NCBI RefSeq assembly: GCF_028583425.1
Contig: NC_072790.1
Location: forward strand, 64,442,052 to 64,506,051
DNA: 64,000 nt
Reading direction: 5' to 3'
From: Eublepharis macularius
Lineage: Eukaryota > Chordata > Lepidosauria > Squamata > Eublepharidae
Position 1 is the first letter of the stretch; each line of letters begins with the position of its first letter. Below, piece after piece: positions 41,401 through 56,400 of the stretch. A model generated the notes under the pieces. The model searched no databases. It was not told the origin of the DNA and was given only the letters and a program-made list of their open reading frames with translations. Made by a program: the position numbers and the translations under genes.

Positions 41401-44400
41401 TATGATTAGGGAAAAGCAATTTCCTCCAGCTTCAATTAGGATTTGTTCCATTTTCAATTCAGTGGTTTTGACCTGATGGTGTTCTGCTGAATTTCTCAGA
41501 GCTTCAGGGAGCACAACTCAAGGATTAAAGAGAGAACACACCTCCATAATGTTTCAGTGTCCATAGAGACAAAGTTGCATGGATGTGCACAATGCTTTTG
41601 TTAGTTTGTTTTTTAAAAAGGTACCAGTACTCATATATATGGTTGCTCTAATTTCCATCAATTCCCCTCTCAGGACTTGAGAGAGCCCCCACAAAAGCTG
41701 CTGGGACTCAGTACTAAAAAAGCCACATGCGCTTCCAAAACTGTGAGAATCAAGAAGCTTGGAAAAATCACATTCATGTGGCAAAATAAAAACAACAACA
41801 AAATAACAAGAAACTTCTTCAAACACTCGCCCCTAAACAAAACCTCTAAAAAAGTAAGATTTAAAGTGCTATTTTTGAAAGGGTTTCTATTATTCTGAAA
41901 CGGTCTTCAAAATCAGTCCCTTAAATGCCCAAGTAAATAAAACATGGGTTGTTGTTTTTTGGCATACCCAAAGTTAGTTTCAAACAGATTTCCTTATAAT
42001 TTTTGTTTTGTTAGTTCCTCTTTTACAACATTTACACATTCTATTTCCAGGATCCCTGAAACTCATGGTTGGAGTTAAGTGTGTTTATTGGACCACTAGA
42101 GGGGAAAAACCCCAGTCCCTGGCTGCAGTCTACATGGACACAGGGGACAGAATGAACAAAACTTCCAAATTGTTTAAAAAAGTGTGAAACCTCTTGGACA
42201 GCTCATTGGATTTCACCCATACTGGGTTTGATATGAAGAGCTATTTGATCAGTAAGGTCTGAGATTTGATAGTTGATTATCAACCTTAATAGGATTCTGC
42301 AATCTTTAGATAGTCTGCTCAGGGTATGAGGAAGGATGTACCCACTACTCACTCATGATGCAATTACCCAACAAAATGCCTGAACCAGGCCTCTGAACTG
42401 ATTCATTAATTTACATTACCATGAAGAAGAGAGTGCAAGTATTGTTTATTTCCAAGAATAGCTTCCTTTATTTATTTAATCATTTTTGTTCTTTACAAAC
42501 TCATCCTTCAGCTGCCTCACACTGTAATTTATAGCTCAAACTCAGAATAAACTGTGTAGCTATGTTTGGAACAATTTTTAAAAAGGAATGTCCAGCCCCA
42601 TGGAAACCTGTGGTTAAATATGAATGTAATGATTCTGCTGGAGCATGAGGTAGTCTTCCCAGAGGATACAATAGAGAGATCACGTCACTCGAAACTTTAA
42701 AGGATTGTTGCATTCAAAAGGCCAGCAATAAAATTAAACCATCAGTTTTGTGCTGACAAGATGACAGACTGAGTGGCTTGAAAGGATTTATTCATTCCTA
42801 AAATGGTGACCTCTGCACTACAATAGGAGGTATTTTCTTTTACAGTCACTGGTCTGTTGTCATGCATTTTATTGATCTGCTTTTCCATATGAATTTTGGT
42901 GTGTGACATCACTTATTGCTTATACAGTGGGGAGCTAAAGGGTACCAGGACTGTTCTACATCTAAAACAATCCAACTAAAAGTTTCCTAAACATATTTCA
43001 GAAAATTTCCTCATGTGTAAATTGAAACATACTTTTCTTTCACTGAGCTTTGTCTCTACCGATTCCCATTTTTCTTTGAGGTTGTTTATGTCTTGCTCAA
43101 CGTTCGTTTCAACAGACTCTGGGCATTTTGCAAGCATCTGTAGACCCTTCTGCATCAGGCAATTGTATGTTTCTTCTCTGGCTTCAAAGGCAGAACAGAG
43201 TTCCTAAACAAAGAGGGAAAATACCTCAAATCATGAACGTATAAACAATCATAATCAATATATCTAATTCTCAACATGGCCAAATCTTTGGATACTTAAA
43301 TCTGGAGACTGGAGCCATGGAGAAACAAGAAGATCTTTCTACAAACCTGAGGGAAAAATACATTCGGGATAAGAAATTAATACTCTCAGTGGCTGTTGCT
43401 AGGCAACCACAATAGTATCCAAATTTTTAGGCTTATTTTCTGTCAGTAAAATGTGGAGAGCAGGGGCTTTCCAGAGTTGTTTTGGCCTTTGAATGAGAAC
43501 TCATTGGGCAGGGCCCAGCAGCAACTACTGGGTGCCTTGAAACCACAAGACATGCATAACTCACCCAGGCCATTTGTTTGCCACTAATCAACGGGAACCA
43601 CCTAACAAAAGTCAGAGTTATGTAGTGGTTAGAGTTTTGGACTAAGGATCTCGGAGATCCAGGTTTGACTCTCCACCCTGGTGTGGAAGCTCACTGAGTT
43701 ATGCACTCTCAGACCAATCTTGTGAAGAAAAATGGAGAATTATGTAAATTGAGTTTAATCTCCACTGTAAACAAAGGCAGGGTATAAATGAACTAACTAA
43801 CTAAATATAGCTAAGGGTGTGGGGGTAGAATAAAAGTTAGGTTGGTGGAAGGGTGAGAAGAAGAGAAGGAAGCAGGGAATGGTTGGGAGTTGCCAGGGAG
43901 TTGCTAGGAAGACAGAAAAGGAGATGAGTGGAGTGATACAAAGGAAAATAAGGTGCCCCCTGCAAGTCCACCACTTGTTATACTCTAAAAGTTATCCTCA
44001 AGAGGTTCCACATTTTACCATAAAGTGCAACTCGGTTTGGCAACCAGCACCCTACAACTGGGGCTGATCCAGTGGCTAGCAGAGTTTCCCAAAGAAAGGC
44101 TGCCACTGCGAGAAAAGGAGAGGAAATTGAAGATGGCGGAGCGATGAAGGTAAGTTGCTATCAGGGAAGCAAAAGTGGAAATAGTGGGACAAGGAAAAAG
44201 GATAGGACCCTGCAAGTCCCCCACTTGTTATACTCTAAAAGTTATCCTCAAAACGTTCCATATGTTACCATAAAGTGCATCGGAAATATGTAATTATCTA
44301 TTATCTTTCTAACTCAAGAAAATGCATAAATACTGACCACTGTGCAGATATGCCAGATATCATGGAGAACATGCACAATGGAATTGTATAGTGTAGTGCA

Positions 44401-47400
44401 CTACTGGCATACACTGTCCTCTATGGTTATACAAGCCTAATGATCCAATATCAGACTGCACTACCTTCCATCAAGCCTGCCGTATTCTGAAATCCAGTAT
44501 CTTGATACTGCATTTTAAACTAAGATTTGTGCACGTACCAGTTCCATGAACACATCATTTTTCATTGGATCAGTTCTTCCTTTCCTCACCATATTAAAAA
44601 AAAACTGGAGAAGTTATTTGATTCTGGCCTATCTTTTCCTCTTAAAATAAAACAGCTTTGTTGGTGTAGGAGCTAAAAACACATTAAAATGAATGCAAAT
44701 TATACAGGGAAACGATATCTATTGGTAGACTTTTGTCAAATTCCAGAGTCACTAAATATACCCTTATTTTTTTCATCTAAGCAAAACAGTGCTGAGGACT
44801 GACTCAGCTGGCTTCGCATGGTGGCAATTTACAAAGGACTTCCCTCTTTAAACGACATTACAGAAATTTTATTGTGTAAAGCTTGCCACCGATTTATAAT
44901 GATGGCAACAAAGGTTTAGCTTCCAAATTTGGATTATCTGCAAATATTAAATTCCTTACCATATGGGTATTAAGCTGCTCTTTTGCAGTCTCTGGTAAAC
45001 CACCAACAGGTTTGGATGCCAAAAGCTGACGTTCAGTATCGGTCAGCCATTGCTGCAGATCTTCAACCTCGCCATGGTAACCTTGTGCCTAAAGTGATAC
45101 ATCATAGTACTTTGGAATATATTTCAATTCTCAAAATTGCCTCATCAGCTAAGAAGCAATTGAACTTACGGCATATTCAATGAGACTTTAATAATAAAAT
45201 TTTTAAAAACTAAAAGGAAAATGCAACAAACCAATTTGGGACTCTACTAAAAATTATTGCACACACAATGGAACATTGTTGAATACAGACAGACAGAATT
45301 CCCACAAGTATTAAAACTACAGAACTTATAATGGAAAAAGAGGTTTATATAGATTTGACATTACATTTTAAATCTCAGTTTACAACTATGGATCAAAATC
45401 CAGTTAAGTACCAGAAAACCCTCGTACAATTAACCCATACAATAAAAAGTGGCTGAAAAGAAGAACCAAGTATAATCCAGCACAGAGGAACCGGTTGCTA
45501 TATAAACAGGAATCTACGCAGTCCAAGATACTATGCAATATTTAAGATCTATACTTTGACACTCTACATTATTGTAATACACAAAGGACATGACCCAGCC
45601 TATGATAAACATTTCTAAGTCCAATGGATGAATATAAGCTCAGCTCTCTTTCACTGGAATTGGTCAGACATTAAAATGTTTAATGCTGGCTGGATCATGT
45701 CCAAGTGAATTTAATTAATACAAGTGGATCTTTATTATTGTTCTGTTTCTCCTACATACCTGGATCAAAGCACTGTCCAATTGTTGTTTCCTTTTTTCTG
45801 TTTTCTCCCAGACATTTTGCCATCGTTGATTGAGAAGTTCCAACTTGCTCTGTAGATTGCTTGCTTCTTCAACGGCACTTGACTGAATCAGATCATTTCC
45901 TGCTTTCTTAACTGTTTCTACAGTGGACTGATGAGCTAAAACATCATTTTGTAGCACCTGCAATTAAAAACATGTTATGCCTTGTTTATAGAGATATATA
46001 TGAGACTAAATTTCATTTGGTTGTCATAGCTGTACTTTCATTTTCATACAACTTTACTGACAGTATTCAGAACAAGCACATGCATGTCTAAGGGAACTTC
46101 AACTATCAAGACTACATAACATCATGTTATCCATCAGGTTATTACTCTAAAATGATGACATGTTTTTGATGTATTCTATTTGTAAAACACCCAGTAGTAT
46201 AATTAGGCCACCAGGGACTTCTGAAAATGTATTGTTATCTTGTTTTAATTTTCAAATATGTTAAAAAAGACCTTTTTTGCCTCACCTATTGTCCCACCTA
46301 TATCGCTTTATTAGAACTTTACTGCAATGACTGATACAGGGTTGAGACAGAGAATGAAAGCCAGCTATGGGACTGCCTTATAGAGTGATCACAACCATCC
46401 TTTCACTAGGAGATCTCAAGGGGATGGACAGTCAAAGGCATCTATCTACTGCAGACTTTTGAGAAGGGAGTGAATCTTCTTCTTGTGGCTCAGGGGATCA
46501 CCGTCAGAAATGGCTATGTACTTTTATACTAACTTGTTCATAAAATCCTCCCAAGCTGTCGCATCCTCCCATATGAAGTTGAACTATGGGGAACTGATAG
46601 CACAACCTACAGGAATGCTGTTACCAAGCATCTGAATAGTTAAGATATATATACCATAATTTGTAGTAGAAATCCATGTGGGTGGTTCCTATAGGTTTCA
46701 TATTTGGAACTGTTTTGAGCCAAGACACTCCCCCCTCCCCAGTACATTTAACAGAAAAAGACTAGCTTCAGCTGATGTAAAATATCACTCAATCACAGTC
46801 CAAACTCTGTTCACATATTTTCATTTCCCGTTATCGTATAATATAAATGGCAATTGAAACTCCCCTGTATAGGCCAGCTGCATAGTCTGTATTTCCCCAC
46901 AATGGCTGGGTCCAGACTAAACTGGCAGTTTCCACTGATTCCTCCTTCCCACTGCAGACCCCCTCTCACATCATTCCTCAGGGTCCTCTCTCAGCTAGGA
47001 GTAGCATTTCTTGGAGATCACAGGCTGCAGTGGGAAGGGGAAATAAGGAAGGTTCCATTCTGCTGTCCCCCCAGACTCAGTGTCCTCCCCCAACCTATCG
47101 TGCTTTACCCTCCCCAACTGGGGGGCAACACAGGCCATGACTAATCCATGGTCCCCTTCGGGAAACTTCTTTACAGTGAAGACCTGCTGGTCAGCATCCA
47201 ACCCACTGCAGCTGCCACCAGTTCAGTGGCAACCACTACAAAGCGCTGGAGCAGCAGGACACCACTTGCACAAGGCAACCATGCTGCCTGGTTACATGGT
47301 GGCTTTGTTGCCACACCATGTGGCCTCTCTGCAGCCAGAAGAAGGCCCAGAGGGAGAGATAGCTGCTGGCCCTGGCACTGGCCAACACTCTGCAAAGGTA

Positions 47401-50400
47401 GGGAAGGTGGCAGACTGAAGTAACGGCAGGGCTTCCCCCGGGAGGTTCTGCAGCACCTGGCCCTGGGATCAGCCCATATCCTCGGGATGTGCCTGAGGGG
47501 ATGGAGTTAGGGATAGGGAGGAGATAAAAGAGGGCTTCCATCACAGGCTAGGGAGGAGAACAAAGAGTGGGAAGGAGAAGGCTAGAGAGCGACTACAGGG
47601 CACCATTCTCCCAGGGGAGCCATGGAGACTGAAGGGTGATGTAACTCCCCCCCCCCCATTTTGAGTCCCGGGAAGTTCTAGGCTAGGGAATAAGGATGGC
47701 AGACTAGCAGGGGAAGGGCCCTGCCACACTGGAGAGTCTACATATACCATTGGAAAATTTGGTCCTGATCCAGGCCAATGTCTCTGGAGAGAAATTATTG
47801 TGGAAATGATCTCACATGAACTGGGAATTTCATAGACACAATATCCAATTCTTGGTAGGAACTTTGGTCATCCCAGAAACACATTTTTCAGCATCCAGAA
47901 AGTGCAATCCTAAACAAAGTTAGTCCAGATTAAGAGTAACTCTGTTTAGGATTGTGCTGAAAGTCACTATCAGATTTGATCCCAAGAACTAGCATTCATC
48001 TCTGGGACAGCATGCCCAGGGCCCAAGCATTAGTTTTTCAGGCCCTGTACAAACTTGTACAATGGCCCCCCAGCAACATCACAATCCAATTATCTCATGA
48101 ACCATGAAAAAAAGTTTGTTATGAAATTACTTTTACATAGTCTACATTTCTGAAAAATGCCCGCTTTTGCTATTTAAGGTTAATAACACACAGTCTGAGA
48201 GCTAAACTTCACGAGATGAATTATACAAGGACGCTCAAGTGAAAGGAGATGCAATATTAGCCAGGAAGTTTGAATTTCTACTCTGTGATCTTTCTCCCTC
48301 TCACATGGAAGACTGAATGAGCAGGAAGCACATAACAGCATGTGTTTGCTGAACTCTTTCTGTACCTGTAGTTTATTTATTATGCTGGGATATCTGAGCT
48401 CTGCTTTGCCAAGACAAAAAAAAATTAATCAACGAGAGCATCTGAGCCATTTGAGGAATTTAAAGGAAAGAAGGAAATAGTAGAATCTTGGCATTAGCTG
48501 TTAAGTTTCTTAACTACACATTGCTTCTGGTCTCTGTCCTTAAAAATAAGTATTTCATGATTTTCAGGATGTTGCATTGTAAATAACACAATTGTAAAAG
48601 ATCAAAATAAGTCTAAGTAAACCAACCCTGGAATGATTAGTTACGTACATGATGTTTGGCTAGTTCAATTTCAATAGCCTTGGGATCACCACCCACAGGT
48701 TTCTGTTCATTCAGCAGGTCTTCTGTATGTGTCAGCCACGTCAGCAACTCATCCAGGGCATGCTGAAACTGCCCCAGAGCTAACAAAGCACCCTCCAGCT
48801 TATGCTGTAATATGAAATTAAAAAGATGAAAATTATTACATGACATGAAAGTTCCAAGTGGCTTCAAATTTGTTTCACCCTATGAAACCTCAAATCAATG
48901 ACTGGAATTATGCAGCATCACCTGAAAATATAATCCTATGCACCTGAAAGCAACATTAGCAAGAAAACCATAGCTGGTTTAGAGTTTGCATTGTCATTTA
49001 TATTTTAGAACTCTTTCCTTTAGTGGTTTGCAACCTGAAAGCTTCCATTTGACAAACCTTTATTTTTATAAAGACCAGGAGATACAGGTTATTCTGAGAG
49101 TCTGTGCTATAGCTAAAGTCCACCCTGTGAGTTTTATGACTGAGCAGAGATTCGAAATTGCATCTCCAGCCACAAAGCCCAACCATAATGCCCTGATGCT
49201 CCTCAAGCTTCTGGCTGAATGTTTTGGTTTCCCTCTTTTGAACAACTTTCAGTTTGTCTACATCCTTCTAAAAGTGTGGCAACCGGAACTGGACACAGTA
49301 GTCACAGTAGTTCCACAAAGTGGAACGAATACATATAGTTCTTATCTTGTGGTATGGTTTATTGAAGTGTTCATTTACCTGGCGGCTGACAATTTTGTTC
49401 TCCAAAGTTTCCCATAATAACTTGAGTTCAGATAAGGGCTCTTGTACAGTGTGCTTGTCGCTATCTTCAGTCACCTTTTTTAACAACAGTTCTACTTGAT
49501 GGTTCAGTCGTTCCATTTCTATCTGTTGCTGATAAGCTTCTGTCTTAAATTGCTGTTGAAACAAAGGATCACAAAGATCAAAAGTCAAAAGTGAGTATTT
49601 CACAGGATGTCCTGCACTAATTACTATATAGTGAAAGAGGTCATGCTGTACCCCAATCTTGATAATGGAGGAATGCTTTTTTTCTGAATTTAAAAAAATT
49701 GCTTACTTTTTGAATGTACAAAAATAATAATCTAGTCTTAAAGAGAGTTCAATCTCTTTAAGAGTCATTTGTGTGTGTGAGTGCTTTTACTTGAAATTAT
49801 ATTCCACCTTTCTCCATATGAACTTAAAGCAGCTTGCAAGAATCAAAATCAATAGAAACCAACAAAAATCACATCAACATAAAAATATCAAAACTCTTTA
49901 AAAAAAACTAATCGCATGTATTTTAAAAACTCTCTTTAATGGTTCATCCTTGCATAACTTGTGAAACTGTAACCCAGTGGAAGTCTTCATCACATGATAT
50001 GCTATTCCACAACCAAGGGACCACCACAGAAAGGATAACGGACCAGTAGAGGCTGATTTCACCTGCCTACATGAAGTGATAATCAGACTGGAGGAGGGCA
50101 GCTACTACTCTGAAGGTTCATATACAACTCCGAGGTGAAAAAGGATGTTATAAATAAACAACGCATTGAACTTGGAAACATATTGTCAGCTAGAGCAGTG
50201 TTCTCAGCAAATAAGTAACATACACGACACCTGGCATCAACTAACAAGCAGGCCAGCTGATGTTTCTGGATCGTTTTCAAGGCTATCCCCATGTTCAGTT
50301 CCTTACAACAATTGAACCTCAAAGCTGTAGCTCAATATTTAGGATCCAATGATACTGCACACAGACACTTTGTGATATTACTCAGTCTCAGTGGAGAAGA

Positions 50401-53400
50401 AAGATGGCAATCATACAGACACTCAGTGGCGAGCCTCATCTCTTGAGTCCTTTGGGCTCCGAGTCCCAAGTAACATGGTTTTAATGGATTGCTGCATTTG
50501 CTGCACACAGTTTGAGAGAAATTGCTCTCCACTATGATTATTTGGTTGCTGAAATAATACTGATACACATGACCCATGGCCACCTTGTAGATGAGTTTGA
50601 AAGTTCAGCTCATATTGGGTACTTCTGTCATCTGCATGACCAAATGACTGGTACAAGGTGTTCCAAAGGAATGGGCACCTGCAGATTTCAGGAACTTCCA
50701 TGTACTTAGTATGCCCCTTATCTAGAATATTCTGAACTGGGACCTCAGTGTGCAGATGAATAAATCTGTACACTGAGATCAGGTGCAGAGTAGGGGGACA
50801 TTTGTAAAAACCTGGGTTAACCTGAGTTGTTTTTTTAAAAAAAAATAAAATAAAATAATATGACAGACAGAAAAACTGAAATCTCATGATGCTACACCAT
50901 ATGAGTTTGGCTGCCATTTTGAGGAAACAAAAGGGAATGGGAGCAGCCACTGCGTGAGTCAGGCAGACAGAAGTGCGGCACTGCAGGTAAATGAGCTGAC
51001 TGGCAAGTGGGCAGCCCCCACATGTCTCATGAGTCTTCTGTTGTCCTTTCAGAATTTGGAAAATTAGTGCACGAGTATATGCAAAGAGGAAGCCTGTTTT
51101 TACAATGATATTGATGCTATTTGCAAAAAAGACAAGCAGCAATTTATTCATCTTCAGGAATTTCTAATGCCAGTGGATGATATAATGTAGAAGATTATTA
51201 AATCTGCAGGAATATGGACTCAAACCAATTACAGGTGTGGTACCCTGTAAGAGTACCTGGAAAGAGCAAAAAATCCACCTGCAGATTTGGAAGTTTGCTG
51301 AAGACCCAAGGGAAAAGGATAAACACTTCTGTTTATCCTCAGCAGAACCTGGGAATGACCATACACAAGCACCCAGCCACAACACATTTAAAGCTTGTCT
51401 CCTGTTACCAAATTCATGACATCCTCTCCTATATAGCCAATGAGTGAACCCATTTGTTTCAATTCTGAACCTCCGCTGAGAGAGACAGCTTCCTACTTAT
51501 TTTTATATTTTGTCTTCCTCTGCTCTTTGTATACAAGAATAGTGCTTGAGTGAGTTTTCTAGTCTAATCTCATGCCCTAAAACAGGATATCCTATACCAT
51601 CTCTATTTCTTGTGTAAAACACACCGTCACATCCAGGTATTATGAACTGAATGAGTCACATTCCCAATTCCAAATATGCTTTTCAAGTTGGCTAGGGATT
51701 TTTGCTGTGCAATGTAGCAAGCTCTACCGGAAATGAAGTGATTGTTGAATGTTTAGGAATTATCTATGGTATTGAGATTGATGGACTTGGCAGGAACTTG
51801 CACACATTCTGAAAGGGAAATCAAATGTCATAAAAGTAATTGATGCAGTGGGAAAAATGAAACTTGTCATATTTTTTTTTTAACTGGTGGAAATTCATGT
51901 CATTATTTTCAGACTTAAAGGGATTATGTTTTAAGACAAGATGCTCACATGAAAATTATTTTACTTTCTGGTACAGTGAGTGCAAAGTGATTCTAGATAT
52001 CACACTTACAGAAAGATGCAAAAAAAGGTTAATATTTTATACCTTTAGTTCTTCTGTTTGCTGTTTCACGGTTTCTAGGTCTGTTCCAACTGGCGACATT
52101 GAAGATAATTTACTGCCAGCAATATCCACCCAGTCAAATAAAGCCTGTAAAATAAAATATGACATTGAAATAACAGTAGAGAAAATAATACTGCAGCAAA
52201 GTACTGGTATGGTGCTTCGGAATATATCACATTGATTTCAATGGACGGAGAAGGACGTAACTCAGCTTAGGAGTGGACTGCACTGCAGGCATAATGGATT
52301 AGACCAGTTACAAAGAAGCTGGAATTTACACTGGGTTCGTCCTCTCCATTTACTTATTATGATGCTGTGTGGCAAGCTTCTTTTTATTCTAAACAAACCC
52401 CTTGCACGAACCAACTCAGTGGATTCAGAACCAGCCCAGGTAGTGGTTTAATATATTTTGGGGGGGATTTTTTCCACAGCTTATTTAAATTGCACCTTGT
52501 TTTTGTGCAAAGTGTGATTTTTAAAAAGACTAAATTAAAAATGACTAGATACACTCAGATGGATATATGGTTGTAAGATCAGCAGGAACCAGGGTGTAAA
52601 AACTATATAGGCAGACATTATAATAAAATAAGACAGGGATTGGAGCCCTGATTGGACTTATCTGGGCGGCTGTCTCCCTGACTTCACCAGCACCAGCCTC
52701 TAAAGCTCCAACATGGCCCACTTGGGTTAAAACAAGCCAAAAGCCCCTGGCAGCCAACAACAGCTGTGTGGGATAGACTTAAAAGGAAGAGGGCTGTTCT
52801 GTGGTGGCTGGATTGCCGGGAAGGTCTGGAAGCTTGGTGGCAGGGGCATTTTAACTGACAGGCCACCAAAACAACAGCATACCAGGAAAGGGTCAGGGCA
52901 GGAGGACCACATCCTGGAAATGGTACACCTGCACGAGGGATCAGTTCCAAGGTGACCTATTTAAGGAGGGCTGGAGGTAGGCCAAGGAGGATGTTAGGGT
53001 ACTGGTGCTGAACCCTTAAGGGCCAAGGACACAGAGAAGAGGAGGAACCCCCTCCCCTTTCTGATCAGAGGCCTTGCAGGCCCTCCTGCCACGGATATAT
53101 ACATGGCAGAAGGCAGGAAGTACAGGCTGGGAAAGGCAGAATGTCGTATCTCATAAACTGGACAAGGACCTCTCATATTATTTGGTCCTTCCAAATAATA
53201 TGTTCCACTGAGTTTGTTATTATTATCGAAACATTTCAATGAAGTAATTACAACAACAGATGATAATGAATGGATATTGTGTCGCTTGACTACAGCACAA
53301 AAGTGTATAGCAGAAAAAATGAAAATCTGAGTGAATTACTATTGAATGACGACTTGGAAAAGTCTGAAATGCAGCTTACATCAGAAAAACAATATTTAGA

Positions 53401-56400
53401 TAGATTTATGGAAATATGATTTCTCCTTCTAAATTTGTGGAATGAGGAATATAAGGATAAGGTGCAACCATATGCATTATTTCCTTAGGTGTTAAATGAT
53501 TGGTGGAATTATTTTGCAGTAATTAAAACTACAATGAAAACTGAGCTTAAAAATCTTTGAAACAGAAAAAGCCAAAATTTTACTGAAACAAAAAAAATAA
53601 ATATAGCAATGTTACTAATTCTCTACGTAAATTATAAGTAAAATGGGATATGTAGCGCTTAGCTGCACAATGAAGAAGAGGGTGCCAGTTTTTGAAATTT
53701 AGATAGATGACCTTTAACATTTTAGATTTTTGCTTCATTTAATGACTTATCCTTTCAAAAACCTTCCTTGAAAAATCTACTGCTAAATAAGGTGACCCTG
53801 TTACTCACCCAGTGTACCTGAATGATAACTTTAACATATGAATAGATGGTTAGGAAGCAGCTATAAAATGTTTCTATTGAAGACAAAGTTCATGTCAATC
53901 AGCATGGCACAGCACAAAATTAAAATATACTGATTTTAAGTGGGTCTTCTGTCCAAAGCACAACATATAGGGCATCCCCATGAATAAGTCTGTCAACCAG
54001 CCCATCCGTCCTTTCTCATCATGTAACATTTTGCCTGAAGAACTAACTCTTAGCACAGGAATGCATTTTAATTTGACCCCGGTTTATGACCCTTGACAGA
54101 GGGTCATAAGTAAGAACAGGTTTTTAACTGTAGCAGCAAAAAATACAATATTTAACTGAGAGCAACAGCATGTGAAGAACTTTATTTTTCAGACCTATTC
54201 ATTTCACTTATCTCTCTCCTGTTGAAATCAATGGAGCTTAAAAGTGATTAACTTTGGCTGACCTGTACATAATATATCAGTTAATTTGTTCTGCTATTAA
54301 AGTAATAATAGTAAGAACAATTTAAGTCACAAGCCAGTCAAAAGTACTTACCTTTGGTTAATCGGGTCTTCCTCTATTTATTAACTGTTTATTTTGATTT
54401 ATAGTTTTGTGTTTGTTGTTTTTTGGTAGACAGTGCTACTTTATAGATATAAATAAAAGCAACACAATAAAATACTTGCTAAATGTAATATCTGATTAAA
54501 ATTGCCCAGTTCCATCACGCATCTGCACAAATAAAAAGTCGTATTGGGCACTGAGACTTGTGCTTGAGTTCTGCCTGTACCTTCTTTGTATAGACTTGAC
54601 ACACAAACATCACAAATAAAGGTATTTCCTAGCTGATGCCAGAAATCAGGAACCCCAGAAATTGCAAAAGGAAAGATTTGAGGAGGCAGCTTCTACAATA
54701 TATAGCCATTGGCAATTTGGTAAGTTAAACATTCCCATTTTCCTTGCAAGGCTATGGGAGCTAATATGGCCACTGTCAACCCATCCAATGACCCACTTCC
54801 TGATTAATTAAAAATCTTAGTCTTAAAAAAACATCAGAAAATACTTGTAAATATTTTTCCTTACCTGCAATCCATCTTGATACTGAACAGCAGCCTGCAT
54901 GGCTTCCTCAAGCTTGTCGACACGCTCCTTCCATGCTTTGTTCAAAGTATCCCAAACAGAATTCAGCTACATTTAAAACGGAGATCCAATTGAATAAAAA
55001 ATAGGAAAAAAATCCAAGAAATATTACTTAATCTAAAATAGAAATCAGAAATGTCTCTCACTATTGGCTAAACAAAAATGCTGTAAGAGCCTTGCTAAAA
55101 ACATCATTGGTACAAGTAATCTAGTTAGTTATTGCATAAAACTGGATATAAATTAAGATAGCTAGATGATAATCAGTCAGGATCAGTGTCCCATCCATTC
55201 CAGATCTTTGTGCTTTATTTACCCGAATTGCGTTAGGGCCACACAGTTCAGTGGCAGAGACTTAGATGCAGAAGGTCACAGGTGAAATATCTGCTACCTT
55301 CAACCAGATTCAACCCCTATTACCACAGGCGAGAAAAGATCCACGCTCGAGACTGCAAAGTGATACATAGAATAATGGCCTAGCTCTGAGCATGGGGAAC
55401 TGAGGTCTGTCAAAATTAGAGAGGACGGACATGCCAAGGGAAATTTTCTGTTCAGGTGACTTATAGTGCCTTCCTAAGCAGTAATGTCCTTCTAAGTCCA
55501 TTGAAGTTAATGTGCTGAGAAAGGTGTTTCTCTTCTTAGGATGGCACTATTCATGCCTGTTCAGATAAAACTCACTTATGGAACATGAATGAGAGAGCAG
55601 CGAGATGAGGAGCAAATCTCAGGTTAGTATTTATTTATTTATTTATTTAATCGTATTTATATTCCGCCCTCCCTGCATGCAGGCTCAGGGCGGATAACAA
55701 CATTAAAACATTTAAAATATTTCATATAAAACATTTAAAAACATTGTATAAAGATATTAAAAATAGCAACACTCTTTTCTTGGTGGCGGCAATATTGTTG
55801 ATTACAGAAAGTGCAACAGTGCAACTGAACATGGCAGCAGCTTCAGAACAGTGGTGGGCAGCTCTCATAGGGAGGGGAGTAGATGTTGTATCCTCCAGCC
55901 AGTGGAGGCCCAGCCTCAGCCATAAGCCTGGCGGAACAACTCTGTCTTACAGGCCCGGCGGAAAGATAGTAGATCCTGCTGGGCCCTGGTCTCAGTAGAC
56001 AGAGTGTTCCACCAGGTAGGAGCCAGGACTGAGAAAGCCCTTGCTCTAGTCGAGGCCAGGCGGGCCTCCTTGGAGCCAGGGACTGATAACAATTTCTTTT
56101 CTCCTGATCGGAGGGTCCTCTGGGGAATATACGGGGAGAGACGGTCCCTCAGGTACGCTCCTTCTCCTCATTTCATTGTACAGCTCCTTCTCCTCATTTC
56201 ATGAGTAAGGTAATAGTGAACCAGGAGATACTACAATTATTCAGTTTCCCAGACCAAATGAGACATATTACAGGATGCAGAAAGAATGGCAGATGTGCAC
56301 AACTCTTAGATTCACTCTTGATCTCACTGCATGTACTGATTCCAAGGAGTAATAAAAAAAAATATATGCTGCCTTTCCACCCAAAGAGGGTCCCCCTAGA

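Larger units (their letters stand above)
43266..44290 (+). repeat. composite repeat copy M (A-B-SINE-C-C)
   Basis: A starts AATTCTCAACATGGCCAAAT; B holds TTTTGGCCTTTGAATGAGAA; the SINE starts near 43621; C is purine-rich and ends in a 72-bp block present twice (43958-44029 and 44210-44282). Same order as the copies at the window start and at 59-60 kb. Confidence 0.75.
45958..48648 (-). other. intron between exons 7 and 8, 2.7 kb
   Basis: Holds an unusual GC-rich block at 46850-47760 and a short palindromic repeat at 47906-47966. The rest is A/T-rich. Confidence 0.55.

Noticed and set aside
47080..47423. GC-rich open frames that could be a CpG-island gene
   Set aside because: Several frames on both strands, no splice or domain signal, and no similarity recognised.
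49268..49378. Extension of exon 6 beyond its donor
   Set aside because: The frame stays open after CAG|GTAAAT, but the residues are unlike spectrin-repeat sequence and exon 7 joins exactly at the donor.
50423..51151. 242-codon minus-strand open frame, the longest in the window
   Set aside because: It lies inside a DST intron with no splice logic linking it to DST. It has no recognisable domain, is low in charged residues and of irregular composition, and no promoter or poly(A) context was seen. Most likely chance or repeat-derived.
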